Below the pieces are notes generated by a model that saw only the letters and a program-made list of their open reading frames with translations, did not search any database and had not been told where the DNA came from. Positions 23,046 through 35,100 of a stretch of DNA of 64,000 bases are shown in pieces. The DNA comes from Halichondria panicea (taxonomy: Eukaryota > Porifera > Demospongiae > Suberitida > Halichondriidae). How positions within the stretch are numbered: position 1 is the first letter of the stretch; the number at the start of each line of letters is the position of its first letter. The stretch lies in the NCBI RefSeq assembly GCF_963675165.1, contig NC_087384.1, positions 1,076,501 to 1,140,500 on the forward strand, given 5' to 3'. Both the position numbers and the translations under genes were made by a program.

Positions 23046-23638
23046 CAGAAGATGGTGGATCAATTGCTTACGACCAGGGGGCAACTTCGGCAGGCAAGCA
23101 GCTATGAAGTTGATGTAAATTGTATGAACTACTCTGGATACAGTAGTGTTGTTCAAAATGATGTTGGAAAAAAGCACAAAATTCTTGATACAGGATGCGG
23201 AACTGGCCTAGCTGGTGAATTGCTTTTAAATTCTATATCAACTCCACAAGCAATTCAGCTTTATGGTGGTGACATTAGCACTGAGATGTTGAAGATAGCA
23301 AAATCGAAAGGAATTTACACCGAGCTGCAAGTCATCAACCTGAAAGAGGAACTGCCATACGAAGCCAATAGTTTTGACAGTGTTATCTGTGTTGGTGCAT
23401 GTGTTTGGGATCGGACATTGTGGCTTGGAATGTTTGCCAAACATCCTCCGTGTTCTCAAGCCCGGCTGTTTCTTCATTGCAACAGTTAACGAAAAAGTGT
23501 TCGACCTCACGACAGCTGAAGAATGGAAAAAGCAGATATCAACATGCAACTGTGAACTGTTAGAGAACACTAAAATACCGTACCTATAGATTATGCAACG
23601 CTTTTATTCTTGTTGTTCGTAAATTGATTCAGAACTAA
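23046..23638 (+). pseudogene. METTL27-like (WBSCR27) SAM methyltransferase, frameshifted
   Basis: A class I methyltransferase can be read across at least three frames: EDGGSIAYDQ, then SSYEVDVNCMNYSGYSS with motif I ILDTGCGTGLAGELL, LYGGDISTEMLKIAK and NSFDSVICVGA, then FGIGHCGLECLPNILRVLKP and FFIATVNEKVF, and a last frame RLCNAFILVVRKLIQN ending at 23638. Breaks are near 23080, 23397 and 23585. The order of motifs matches METTL27, and no introns are needed. It is head to head with PTRH2, whose 5' exon also has indels. So it is either a decayed, perhaps retrocopied, gene or a live gene hit by sequencing indels. Confidence is moderate for family, good for methyltransferase. Confidence 0.65.
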
Positions 23639-24076
23639 TAATATTGATCCTTAAAACAAATATTTGGTTGTTGATCTAGTCTTTGAAATGTGTTTTAGCA
23701 TCAGTTCCACGTAGCCTTTGTGCCTATTTTTTTGTATCATCAGTGACCTACAGTGAGTAGAATGTACTGCATGGATGGGATGATAATTTTTATGACTGCA
23801 TCTGAAGATCAAACATTTACGATAGGTCATTACGAATACCGTACATGATTTTGGACTTGTAGTTTGGGAAAATTCTAATGCCATGCTTTGAAAAGGTCAT
23901 TTCAAACCAAATTATTAAAACCTATATTATTATATGAACAGTGGACATTGAAAAGCTAGTACAGTATGATGTGTCCGTTTTTGGCTGCAAGACATAGCTG
24001 CAAGACATAGGTTCTAGTGGAAAGCTGGACCTGCATGATTATCAGGTCCAGTTTTCCCCACTTCCACTAGAACCTA
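23639..24076. other. Spacer with hairpin before the Helentron remnant
   Basis: No gene seen. An inverted repeat at about 24010-24076 (GTTCTAGTGGAAAGCTGGACC facing CCACTTCCACTAGAAC) sits at the left edge of the recognisable helicase and may mark an old element junction. Confidence 0.4.
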
Positions 24077-25830
24077 TGATACTAGAACAAATCAAAGCTG
24101 TCATGCCGGATAGGAGTACCTTTGGTGGTGTCAGTATATTAGCAGTAGGAGACTTTTTTCAATTACCCCCCGTCTGTCAAACACCTGTTTTTTTAGTGTC
24201 GTCAATGATAGTTATGCTAAACTATATACAACTTGGGTTCATTATGGTTAGATGAATTTCAAATGATTGAGCTAGATGAGATTATGAGACAAAAGGGTGA
24301 GACTCCGTATTTTGTGAACTTCTGTGTAGGATTAGAACTGCTATACACACAATGACAATGACATCGATGTGCTCAAGTCTAGGGAAATTACTCCTCAAAT
24401 GCCCAATTACCCAAACCATGCTCTACATGTGTATAGACTCAATGCTGACGTTGATGAGCGTAACATGACCATGTTGAATGCCTTGGTTCCAGAAAATCAG
24501 CAATACTCTATAAAGTCTCGTGATTCTAGAGCTGCATGGTCAAACTATCCACATCAACCTGTCAACCCTGTCTGACAAGAGATCAGAAACTAGTGGCCTA
24601 CATTGTGTTTTGAAAGTTGCAATTGGTAGCAGATGGGCTAGTGAATGGTGCTAGAGGTGAAATAGTCGATATAGTGATGGCTGCTGGTAAGGTTACACAC
24701 ATTCTTGTAAATTTTGATCACCCTAATGTAGGAGCTAAGGCCAGACAAGGTAGTCAATTTTTGCAAACGTTCCCAACTGCTATTCCACTAGTAAAACACG
24801 AAGCTATTTTTAAAGCTAAAGGTTAACGAGGTTCTGAAATTACTCGGTTACAGTTCCCATTGACTCTAGCTTGGGCCACTACTATATACACAAGGTACAA
24901 GGTTTAACACTCGATGAAATTGTGGTTGACATGAAAGGTAGCCGTTTTAGCTCTGGTCAAGCCTATGTAGCATTCAGTCGTGTTAAAAAGCTTGAAGGCT
25001 TGCATGTATTGAACTTTAATGAGAAGGTTATTAAAGCGAGTGATGACGTTAAGACTGAAATGTCTAGATTAAATGATATGGTACTGAGCCCATTGTCTGT
25101 ATACATATTATGTCCCGAGGATCATATCATCATTGCATTACTCAATGTTCGATCACTTCTACCTAAAGTACCATACATTAAATGTGACCAATTGTTTACT
25201 TCAGCTATGATTCACTGTTTTACTGAAACTTGGTTACAGTCTGAATTATAGAAAGTCCAGTAATACACACAAAACCCATCAGTGCATGTATTAGACTTGA
25301 TAGAGCGTTTGGTGATAGAAAAGGTGCATGGGGTTTTGATTATAGCTTGCCATCAACTATTGAACTAATTGAATTTTACAGTTTCGAACAAGATGATGTT
25401 CAATATCCAATAGAAATAATGTGTGCTGTGCTTGGACTACTTAATGGCAAACACATTCATTTAACTCTGGTCTACAGATCTCCAACTGTTTCTAAAAGTT
25501 TTTTAAACATTATGCGTGCCCTAGTCATCTATACAAAGCCTTCCTATGATATCCATTGTCCTAGGTGACTTTAATTAATGTCGACATTCTTACCAACACA
25601 AATTCACAATTAGAAACGTTAATGCTTGATCATGGTTTTTCTCAGTTGATACACACTCCCACTACAGACACAATTGTATACTCTTATAGACCATGTCTAT
25701 TGCAATAGCCCAGAACCAGAGCGTGTTGATACAAACGTTACTGATGTTTACTACTCAGACCATGATGCAGTTCTATTTTCCATTCCCCTTGAATATAGAT
25801 ATCTCTATAGCTGTTTTATAACTATATGCA
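24077..25830 (+). mobile_element. Degenerate Helentron-like element: Pif1 helicase plus EEP nuclease remains
   Basis: Frame-broken peptides in collinear order. Helicase part: FGGVSILAVGDFFQLPPV (about 24120), MIELDEIMRQKG (24262), a middle block around 24369-24575, GLVNGARGEIVDIVM (24640), then PLTLAWATTIHKVQGLTLDE and GQAYVAFSRVKKLEGLHVLN (24850-25015), the Pif1 motifs V and VI. About 100 bases later come endonuclease/exonuclease/phosphatase motifs: ALLNVRSLLP, FTETWL, a GDF-N trace, IDHVYCNSPEPER and SDHDAVLFSIPL (25690-25795). Pif1 helicase followed by an EEP nuclease is known from Helentron-type Helitrons. The Rep nuclease domain and terminal hairpin were not found. Many stops and shifts mean it is inactive. 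Confidence 0.75.
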
Positions 25831-26296
25831 TGGTTCCATTTAATATGCTCTCGCTTAACCACTAAATGCCATACATGCATGCACCTCAGCCTATATAATA
25901 TTGTCTTATCAGTCGTCTAGCAAACTATCTTCTGCTAAACGTGTATATGTTCTGAGACAAGTTGCTAACAGGTTGAAACCAGTGCATTTTATACAGCCTC
26001 TTCGGCTAGATTATCTCTGCCTGGTTTCAACCATGATATGACTGCAATAGGGTTATGGGGTTTATTAAACATTCATTAATTTTAAGCATTCATTATTCTG
26101 TTATTGTACTGTTGTTACTGGCTTGGCCAATCACTTGCAAGTGATCCATTCTTTTGTATGACTCTAATGACTCAAATGACTCCCTAAAACATATCATGCT
26201 GTACATGCATTATTCTGGGTAAAAAGCGAAAAGGGAGAGCCCAATGACTCAAATGTACGGTGGCCCTGAGGTACACACCTACTCCATTTTTCATTT
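25831..26296. other. Spacer, nothing recognised
   Basis: No coding motif. A partial inverted pair flanks 25971-26033 (CAGGTTGAAACCAG facing CTGGTTTCAACC). It may be the eroded 3' part of the Helentron remnant. Confidence 0.35.
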
Positions 26297-26446
26297 GCGG
26301 TTCATTTCGCAGTTCAACTGCTCTTCTGCAGTTCAACTACGCTTCTGCAGTTCACCGTGCAGTTTACTTTGCAGTTCGCTTTTGCAGTTCGCTTCTGCAG
26401 TTCGCTTCTGCAGTTCACTTTTGCAGTTCTCTTCTGCAGTTCAACT

Positions 26447-27543
26447 TAGCCTCGATCCCAGGCCGAGTTTTCGCTTTTATAATGGTTAGGCGAACAACTG
26501 GGCCTGGTACTAGTTGTCTGCGCATGCGTCAGTCGTTTGTCAGATTCTGACGAATGGATATTCTCGTTCACTTTCGTGACATTTATATTTGTGTACTATC
26601 GTGTACTAGAAGTCAGTTCCCGTTTTATCATTATTGGAATCGATTGGAATGGCTCTTAGCTGAAGCTTCTCTCTTCTCTGAAGCTTATTCTGAAGACTGA
26701 ACAACAAGGGAAGAGGTATAAAGCTTTGTCAAGCTTGTTAAGGTCAGATATTTTTGTGTGGGCCCTATGGCCGGCTATGCTATCAAGTCTTGTTCATGTT
26801 TGGCAAGAATGTAGGTAGACTATAGTTTCATCATTAATATGGTGGATCAAGTGAAGAGTGTGAGCTAGAGAACTTGGTGCTGCCATCATCAGCTCGTCGA
26901 CAATGACACTATAACCTGTTTAATACGAGAAATTTAATATGTATAGATCTATATACACGTATTTAAAATGTCTACTTCTCTGTACAGGAGCAATGGCTAA
27001 TATCCAGCTATCCCAACAGTGCTCCTCTTGGCTATACTAACGGACGAGACTGGACAGTTTGAGGTAAGGGTTTAACCGTCTTTGGTTTCTTTTAATATTG
27101 TCCTATACTCACAGGACTGGAGTATGACCTGCTCATTCGAGCGTTGCTGGGTAGCTCAGAGACATCAAGAGAATCTACGTTTTCTCAAGCAAAATTTAAC
27201 TGAGTTACGAGTTGGGGCCTAGAATCAGAGAAGTCCAGCAGCCTGCTAAATCTTTTTGAAACGTAATTTGAAGGCATTCAATCATCCTGAAGTTGCCCTG
27301 GGTCACTGTAATTGTGCTGCAGCACAACTGGCAACTCCCCAGGCCTTTGTGAAGCAGCTCCCTATGTGCATCTTTTGTGTACTCACTCTGTGCATTTTCT
27401 GTGTACAAATTTCGATTATTGAAATATTTTTGCTGACCACAAATATACAATGAAATTTGACGCATGCGCAGACAACTAGTACCAGGCCCAGTTGTTCGCC
27501 TAACCGTTATAAAAGCGAAAACTCGGCCCTGGGATAGAGGCTA
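26447..27543. mobile_element. Non-autonomous DNA transposon with 85-base TIRs (MULE-like)
   Basis: Inverted termini of about 85 bases: left 26447-26531 starting TAGCCTCGATCCCAGG, right 27458-27543 whose complement starts TAGCCTCTATCCCAGG; both continue to GTCTGCGCATGCGTCA. CAGTTCAACT flanks both ends (26437-26446, 27544-27553), a possible 10-base target duplication, although the host array itself repeats this word. The 900-base interior has no transposase. Long inverted ends with 9- to 10-base duplications suggest Mutator-like elements. Related ends are near 34860 and 37680. Confidence 0.7.
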
Positions 27544-27592
27544 CAGTTCAACTATGCTTCTGCATGCAGTTCACTTTTGCATTTCGTTTTGC

Positions 27593-28440
27593 CAGAGATA
27601 CAAAAGAAAGGGGATTGGAAACGAAATTTTTACGAAATTTTTGCGTGAAGCATTCCGCGTTATAGGGCGTGGCTAAAACTACAAAGGATTATATTTATAG
27701 TCAGCATGCTCATTACCTGTCTTGACTGCTCTACAATGTGCTGTACATAGAAACAGTGAAATTGATCATTTTTAATGTTGATTTTTCTAAAAAGTAAAGA
27801 GAATTTAGCTCTAAAAAGTCGACTAAGCAACGCAGCCACTATTACTAGACAAATAAATGCTATGCAAGAAGAAATAGCCTTTACTATGAAGTCGTAGGAG
27901 GGACAGGCCCGTGGTGTGTCTAAAAGTATACTAAAGCAGTTTAAAGGACTATACTGCAAACGTTTATGAACAGTACAGCTTATTTATAGCATGAAGCCAT
28001 TCTATGTAGCACTTAGATACATAATAACCAAGTCAAGCAATGTCCTTTGCTGTTTTGACTTCACAGGAGGGACAGAGAAAAGTTGACATAGAGTAATTCA
28101 AGCTAAACTCAAAAAAATTGGAAACAGAGTAAAGACAACGGACTTAGAGCTTGTCAGTGGTATAAGCTTACTTCTCTCAAGTATCTCCCAGGCCCTGAGT
28201 GATCTCTAGTGGATAGGAGAGCTAGAAACCAGGGATACAAAACCGTAGCGCAGTCCTCCATGTAATTATTTGCGAGCGCAATAATTACACGGAGTGCTTC
28301 ACCGGATGTCAGTCCTTTTACATAGGGCGTGGGCGGTCGTTTCCAATCCCCTTTCTTTTGTATCTCTGCTTCACCGGATGTCAGTCCTTTTACATAGGGC
28401 GTGGGCGGTCGTTTCCAATCCCCTTTCTTTTGTATCTCTG
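27593..28440. mobile_element. hAT-like non-autonomous transposon
   Basis: Perfect 31-base inverted ends starting CAGAGATACAAAAGAAAG (left 27593, right ending 28440), flanked by GTTTTGC on both sides (27586-27592, 28441-28447). CAGAG-type termini and a 7- to 8-base duplication fit hAT. The right end exists twice: a 72-base unit from about 28295 is repeated from 28367. The interior (TATAGGGCGTGGCTAAAACT near 27661) is related to the intron repeats of the ankyrin genes. Confidence 0.75.
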
Positions 28441-28478
28441 GTTTTGCAGTTTGCTCTGCTTTTGCAGTTGTCTGGCTT

Positions 28479-28611
28479 CTGCTCAATCACATGTGCTTTA
28501 ATAAGAAACAAGTAAGAGCATGTTATTATGCAGCACTAATAGCTAGCTAGCTAGCTATGTCTCTGCTGTGTCTGTCTGTGTTTAACGTTTATCATGGCAC
28601 ATTAATCTACA
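28479..28611. other. Junction of the two duplicated arms
   Basis: Short unremarkable sequence with (TAGC)n near 28543. At 28612 the similarity to base 1 of the window begins, so the breakpoint between arm A and arm B lies here or earlier. Confidence 0.5.
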
Positions 28612-29172
28612 CAACAACTCAACTGGTATAGCCTATAGGGTAGGATGTATGCAGATATTAAATACCCCAGATCTGTTGATAAAATACTTTTACTCGTGGA
28701 GACCCTACAAACTAATCGTTCAAACACAGACCGCAGAGATATTAAACACACAGCTATAGCTAGCTAGCCAGCATAATATCCTCTTGCCTGTTTCTTATAA
28801 GTTGTACTCGCCTCCAACTTTTAATTGCTTCCGGAAGCGGGGGCGTAGCCTTATTGCAGCTCTACCATGCAGTGTGTGGTACCGACAGTGCTGTGGTATT
28901 AGTGACAGTATATATATATACTGCTCTGAATGGCACCGTGAGGGAAATTAAAAATGAAAAGTAACTGCGGGAAATCCAATAAGAAGCTTTTTCAACTTGG
29001 TTCGTTGCACATAATTATGGGATATCGAACAGTTTTTATAATTCATTTTAAACACGCAATGTACAAAACACACGTACACAATAATAACCACACATTAGGG
29101 ATAAAGCTAATCTAAGGGTTCTGTTCTGATATATCTACAGTCGATATGGAGTGCTGTATTACGTGCACCTTC

Positions 29173-32100
29173 TCACAGCTCCTGTGCATGGAGGCAATAA
29201 AGAATGAGTTAGTGGGTGGGTGGCTAATCACAGTTCAGTAACCTTATATCAATGACTGGTGGGTGTAGGACGTACAGTTTTCAGTTTGACAGTGAAACAC
29301 CATGCAGTATAGGGGGGACACACATAGAGTGCATGCGCACACACATGCACCTATATACTGAGTGGTATGGGCATAACTTCCCCACATAAGACACAGTGTT
29401 GGGAAGGTTTGGTGACACTACGACAAGGGGTACACTCACTTTCAAGTACTGGCAGACTAGGTCAGCAATCTCCCCTTTTCTCAGTTTTACTAACATCTCC
29501 AGAAGGGCCCTGAATGTTGCTTGTGAGCGCTGTTTTCCTCTCCAGATTTTCAAACACTCAATCATAGCTAGGTGGTTACTCTCAATTTTTTTCAACTGGA
29601 CATTACTTTGCTCGCCAGGGGTTAATTTCATAGCATCGACATAGAGCTCAACATTATCGAAACAGGGAGCCAAATATGATACGTCTTCTTGCTGGATTTC
29701 TCTGCTGACTTGGGCAGTAGTGAGCGGACATGTGTCCATCAGCTGTTGAAGAGCTGTACTCACTGGTTGAGCAGATGATCCTACAGTATGAAAATTAAAA
29801 TAACACACTCATGCATATCCCGCTATATGATACTAACAACAAAACAACCAATATACACACTAGTCGTGACGACAAATAACCAGTGAAAAGGGTGTGGGAC
29901 TATTAACTCTACTTGACAAGAAGGACGAGTCCACATCTATATACCTCATATAAATTAAAAATTGTGCAGTTTATTTATTACATGGGACCTATATAATTAT
30001 GAAAGCACCGTGGATACAGTGCCTCGATGGGGAGGCACAAAATATGTATGAAGCTATAGCTATAATCGATTTTTACATTTAAAAAGTGGGAAATGAATTG
30101 ACCACGATTGTAGCCAAATTAATGGCTGCTGCATGAAACAGATCAGTGCAGCTCTTTACTCACTATTGCAGCTACCAATAGCTAGCGTTCTACATGTATA
30201 GTACTGCTATACAAGTAGAGTAGCAACACTCCAGGAAAACAATTTGCAACTGTTCTGAAAGGCTACAATGGCATTCCAAGTAAGCCCACCTACAACTCAA
30301 GAATGAAATATTACTTTGCAAATCCACAAATTGTGAAAACTTGACTAGAAGCGCTAGCCTATAGAAACTTGCACTTCTGTAACACTCTACAAACACACAC
30401 AACACACACTAGCATATACCTCGCTGTGCATTCAGAGGCATAATAATTCGACACGGAAACCATATACCGTATATATCAATTAAATTTCGTGGGTTGACTT
30501 AATTGACTGCTTACCAGAAGCCATGCCTTTAATCTTTGTACATTGCCGCACATAATTAGGATTGCTAACCCACGAAAACTGCGAACCGCAGGAATGCAAA
30601 CACAGTTTTGGTGAGTTCACTATAATTATAGCGCATTTTCGAGTCACTTAAATTTCGTGGGCACATAATTAAAGAACCGTTTCGTGTAGGATTGCTAACC
30701 CACTAACCCACGAAAAATGCGAACAATTTCGGGTATACACTGAGAAGTGTAAGCGTGACACATTAAATATGGTGTGTTCTGACCTGGAAGAGTTTGTTGG
30801 TCCAGATTAATAGTGACAATGTTGTAGGGAAACTTTGCACCCACTAGCTTGACTTGGTGGAGCAGCTCTGGAGCAGACACCTCGTGGTTGCTTGTCACTT
30901 TAGCCTTCAAGTGGCAGTGCGGAATTCTTCGTCCAGGTTTAAACTGATCAACATGCTTCTTGGTGACCTGTAAAGAGGATGTACTTTACATGAACATTAA
31001 CATTTGCTCACCGTAGGATGAAACATTGGCGTTATTCTCCACCCTCCACTGACTTCAGCGCCAGCCATAGGAATATCCAGTGTTATACTGTCCTCCTCGA
31101 ACTCAACGATATGATTCACTCCGAGAATGGCTTCTTTAGAGGAGTACTCCTCACTCACACGCTGCACGGACAACAATGATGTGGTGAAAATGTATAGTAC
31201 TGCACTTACTGTTCTATGAATCTCATCATTCCAGCTGACAACAAAATGTATTTCCCTGCTATGCAGCTCTGACCCAAGGTAGTAGAGGCTGGCAGTGTAC
31301 TCTCTGTCCACATCCTCTCCAGTCACCGCCAGTCCACTGAAGTAAGACAGCTCCAGTGAACCGTACGATGTCTGATCAGCGAACGAGCCACGTCTTTCGA
31401 GCTGCTTGAATGTGTACGGCAGACTCTCCTGGGAGCAAGATGCTCTTACAAATGAGAGCTTGGTGGAGCCAGTCATCTTGGCACAGTGCTGTATTTCGAC
31501 TGTTAGCAGCTGCTGGAATGAACCCGGGGGATGAGGACGCAACCAGAAGACACCGCTGACCAACTGGAGATTGTCGGGAAACTGGTACCGTCCAGCTACA
31601 CTGGCCATGATGTCTAGTTGACACTCGTCAACACCAGCTGGCAAGGAGTCCTGGGGTATGTGGAGTTTGAACCCATGGCCATCCCAGACGAAGGTTTGGG
31701 ACGAGTTGGTGACAATCACGTGAGTGTGGGCTACAGCTTCAACACCAGGGAGATCTGAGCAGAGGAGAGGCCAAAAATAGAGTACACAAAAAGCACTTTT
31801 TATTGGAAAAACAATACACGTACCTCACATACATTTATATACGGTAGTAATTTTAGCGGTTTCTGTTTTTATTTATTGGAGAGAAAGTCGAGATAAAATA
31901 CTTTTGTAGCTAGCAGCTTCCCTTCTGGCCACAGTATTATCAATATATCTTCGTTTATGATATTCATAATCACTTAATGATATCTGTACGGAAACATCAT
32001 GTATTTAGAAATGTCATATATCCGGCTCTTCGGATTAGCGAGGTTCTACTGTAGTGCACAATTTTCGAGGGGCTTAATATTTCGCTGTTTTCGTGGATTA

Positions 32101-35100
32101 GCAAATTCCACACGCACATTGTCAGGGTTTCATCTAGTGGGGGGGGGGCTGGGTTGAACCTTCCCCCCCAAAACGTTTGTATAATAATGATATCATCACA
32201 TTAGTACTGTCTATGATGTGCAATATGTAACTAGATCTACTGTAATGCACTAGCATGTAACAGGTGGTGTGGTCAACACATGTGGGAGTAGCCAAACATT
32301 TTACAGCGTGCGTAAACCTTCCCCCTCAACCCCTGATTGTTCTTTTAGAATTATCTGCTATAACGTGCAAAGATTAAAAGCGTAGCTTGGGAATGCTTCC
32401 GGTAAGTAGTCAACCCACGGAATTAAATTCAATGTGCCATTCCACAAAATATAAGTGCCTTGAAAATGTTGTGCTATATATACGGTAATAATTATTATAT
32501 ACTCACCAAAACTGTGTTTGGATTCTTGCGGTTGACTCATGCCTTCAGTTGGTAGATGAGGAGACAATATAACATCTTGATAACCTATAAGTTGGGTTCA
32601 TATCATAATTATATGACACGTACAGTTCCTTACTCCCTAGAGGCAGCCCTTCGCGCTCGGCCAGGATTTGATCACTCTTGTTTTTGAGGTACTCCTTTTC
32701 TGTGTTGATATTATAGCAGTACCCTAACTGAACATACAGCGTTACCTTTTCTAACTAGTAAATGTTCTTGCAGTCAAGCACGCGTGGAGCACCACACATT
32801 AAAGTACATAATACATGCAAACAGTCATGTACATAACTTACTTTCTTTGCTTCTCCGAGAAAACAATTGTTTAGCTTTTTTACGAGTGTTGCCCATAAAC
32901 TTGTGTAGAGTATTAATCACGTTTGTTCGAGATATGCGCGCTGACCGTTGAATAGCGGGTGATTGTAGCTTGTTCAACAACCCTGCACAGAGTAAAAACA
33001 GTACTGTACATCATAGTATACTGATCATGTATGCAGAAATAGGATAAGTCATGTGACATAATAAAGAAACCAAGCAGAATAGTGATATACAATAAATGCA
33101 GTGCATGCATGTATGATTGTTATAGCACTCATGTAGCATACACTACGGCACTGCCTGCTCTATACCACTAACTGTATATGTACCTTGAGGCTGCTGGTCG
33201 ACTGGAGGGTCGGTGCTCTGACTGGGAGCAGCAGATGGTGCCCCAAGAGACTGAAGATATTCGATGGTTTCAGTGTGACCCTCCTGTATTGCATAGTCAA
33301 GTGGAGTCCTGCCTACAGCATCAGTTACACCTGCACATAAGGTCAGTGATAACATAACAAGCTCATAAATAATTACACTCCACTGTTGCTGTGGCTACGG
33401 CCTAAAAATGTGTATCTTATTTGCATGTAAAGCGTTATACAAGCCAGTCATGTGACTATAATACGCTATTACTAACTGGGTCATCACACTCACTGATGTC
33501 ACAGTGGGCTCTCTCCACCATGTACTGTACCACATCTTTGTGTCCACTGAAGCAAGCAGTGTGGAGGGGAGTCGCGCCATTATTCCTCTTTACAACTGGA
33601 ATAAGACAAAAATTGATTCCACAGAGTAAAAACAGTATAAACAGTTCATATGGACGCAAATAATGCAATGAGGCTGACTCTTGCTTATATCACAATCATT
33701 CTACTTAACTGTACTGTCTGATATATTAATTATGAGGCCAGTACGAGCACATGACTAATTATAGCGGTTGTTGCATGTAACTAGGAAACGGCACTTGGCC
33801 CTACACTATGGTTACATTAATGTCGTCACAGCTATATAGTTGCTATAATTATGTCTATGGGGGGGGGGTGAAGTAGTGTAAGCGGCACTATCAGAATGAA
33901 AGCACAGCAGGTACTGACGCCTCGGTGGAGGTATAACATAAAACTACATGCAGGCTATTAGCAATAGCAAGGGCGTGCAACAACAATCTATCGTATTATA
34001 AATAGAGGGAGTTTATGTCTAAGAATAGTGAAGAATTTATTGCACGTGCACGCACTTTATACTCTTGTTTTTACTCTGTTCACTAGTGGGCAGTTGGCTA
34101 AATCTTAATCACAGCTAAATACAGCATAACCTGCTGACGCATACACAGTATACATTGTGAGTTGCATGCCCTCTTCTCTTCATATGCCCTTGACAATAAC
34201 AAACATTATATCATGATGAACATTTTTGCATTGCTGCATGCAGACCGAGGCATAATATAATTATGTACATACATGTACATAGAAACTCACTGGTGTCACA
34301 GTGGGCTCTCTCCACTAAGCATTCCACCACTTCACAGTGACCTTCCTGACAGGCCATGTGCAATGCTGTCACCCCATCCTGTACAGAGACAAATGAATAA
34401 GTATAGGTCAACTACGCATAACCAAGGTGCGCCTAGAGCATGAGTTGAGCACCCCTAAACAACGGAAATATACCTAAGGGTGTGGTCATCAACCGACATA
34501 CAGCGTATGACTTATTGACATCATCTAGCTTGGATACTAACCTAGCAACGGCATAAATATGGAAACAGTGACGTCAATGGCTTGAAAGACTTTTAGATGC
34601 TAGAATTGAAAAGGATCTACTTAATATAGTTTTCTCAAGCTTTTTTCCTAGATAGCATAGAAGTCCTCGTCTCATGTGCATGACATGTGTACTCGATAAT
34701 ACATACACTACTCGCAATGCTACAGTTTCTAAAACAATCGTCCAGTCATAGAGTTTCCTCCTCACCATGTCCCGGTGATGTTACAAACTAGTGTAAAACG
34801 AATTCCCCAGATTCTGGGGAACTCAGTTGCGCATTTTCACTATCACCTTGGCAATAGATACCAGGCCCAGTTGCCGACCTAGCATTATTTTAGAAAGAAC
34901 TCGACCAGGGACCGAGCTTGGACAATGAAAGCACCGTGAGTGTTCATGCCTCGGTGGAGGTGTCAAAGCTACATAACATATAATGCTACTAATAGCTTAA
35001 AAATGCTATCATTATAATGATCATGATGAACATTTTTAATTTTGATGCAGCAAAGGCAAAATCTAGAAACACAAGGAAACTCAAAGAGTGGGTAATGATC

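Larger units (their letters stand above)
26297..28478. repeat. GCAGTTC satellite split by two transposons
   Basis: A 13-base tandem motif close to TGCAGTTCGCTTC occupies 26297-26446 and resumes as short pieces at 27544-27592 and 28441-28478. Removing the two inserts (26447-27543 and 27593-28440) restores one array, so both elements landed inside it. Confidence 0.7.
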
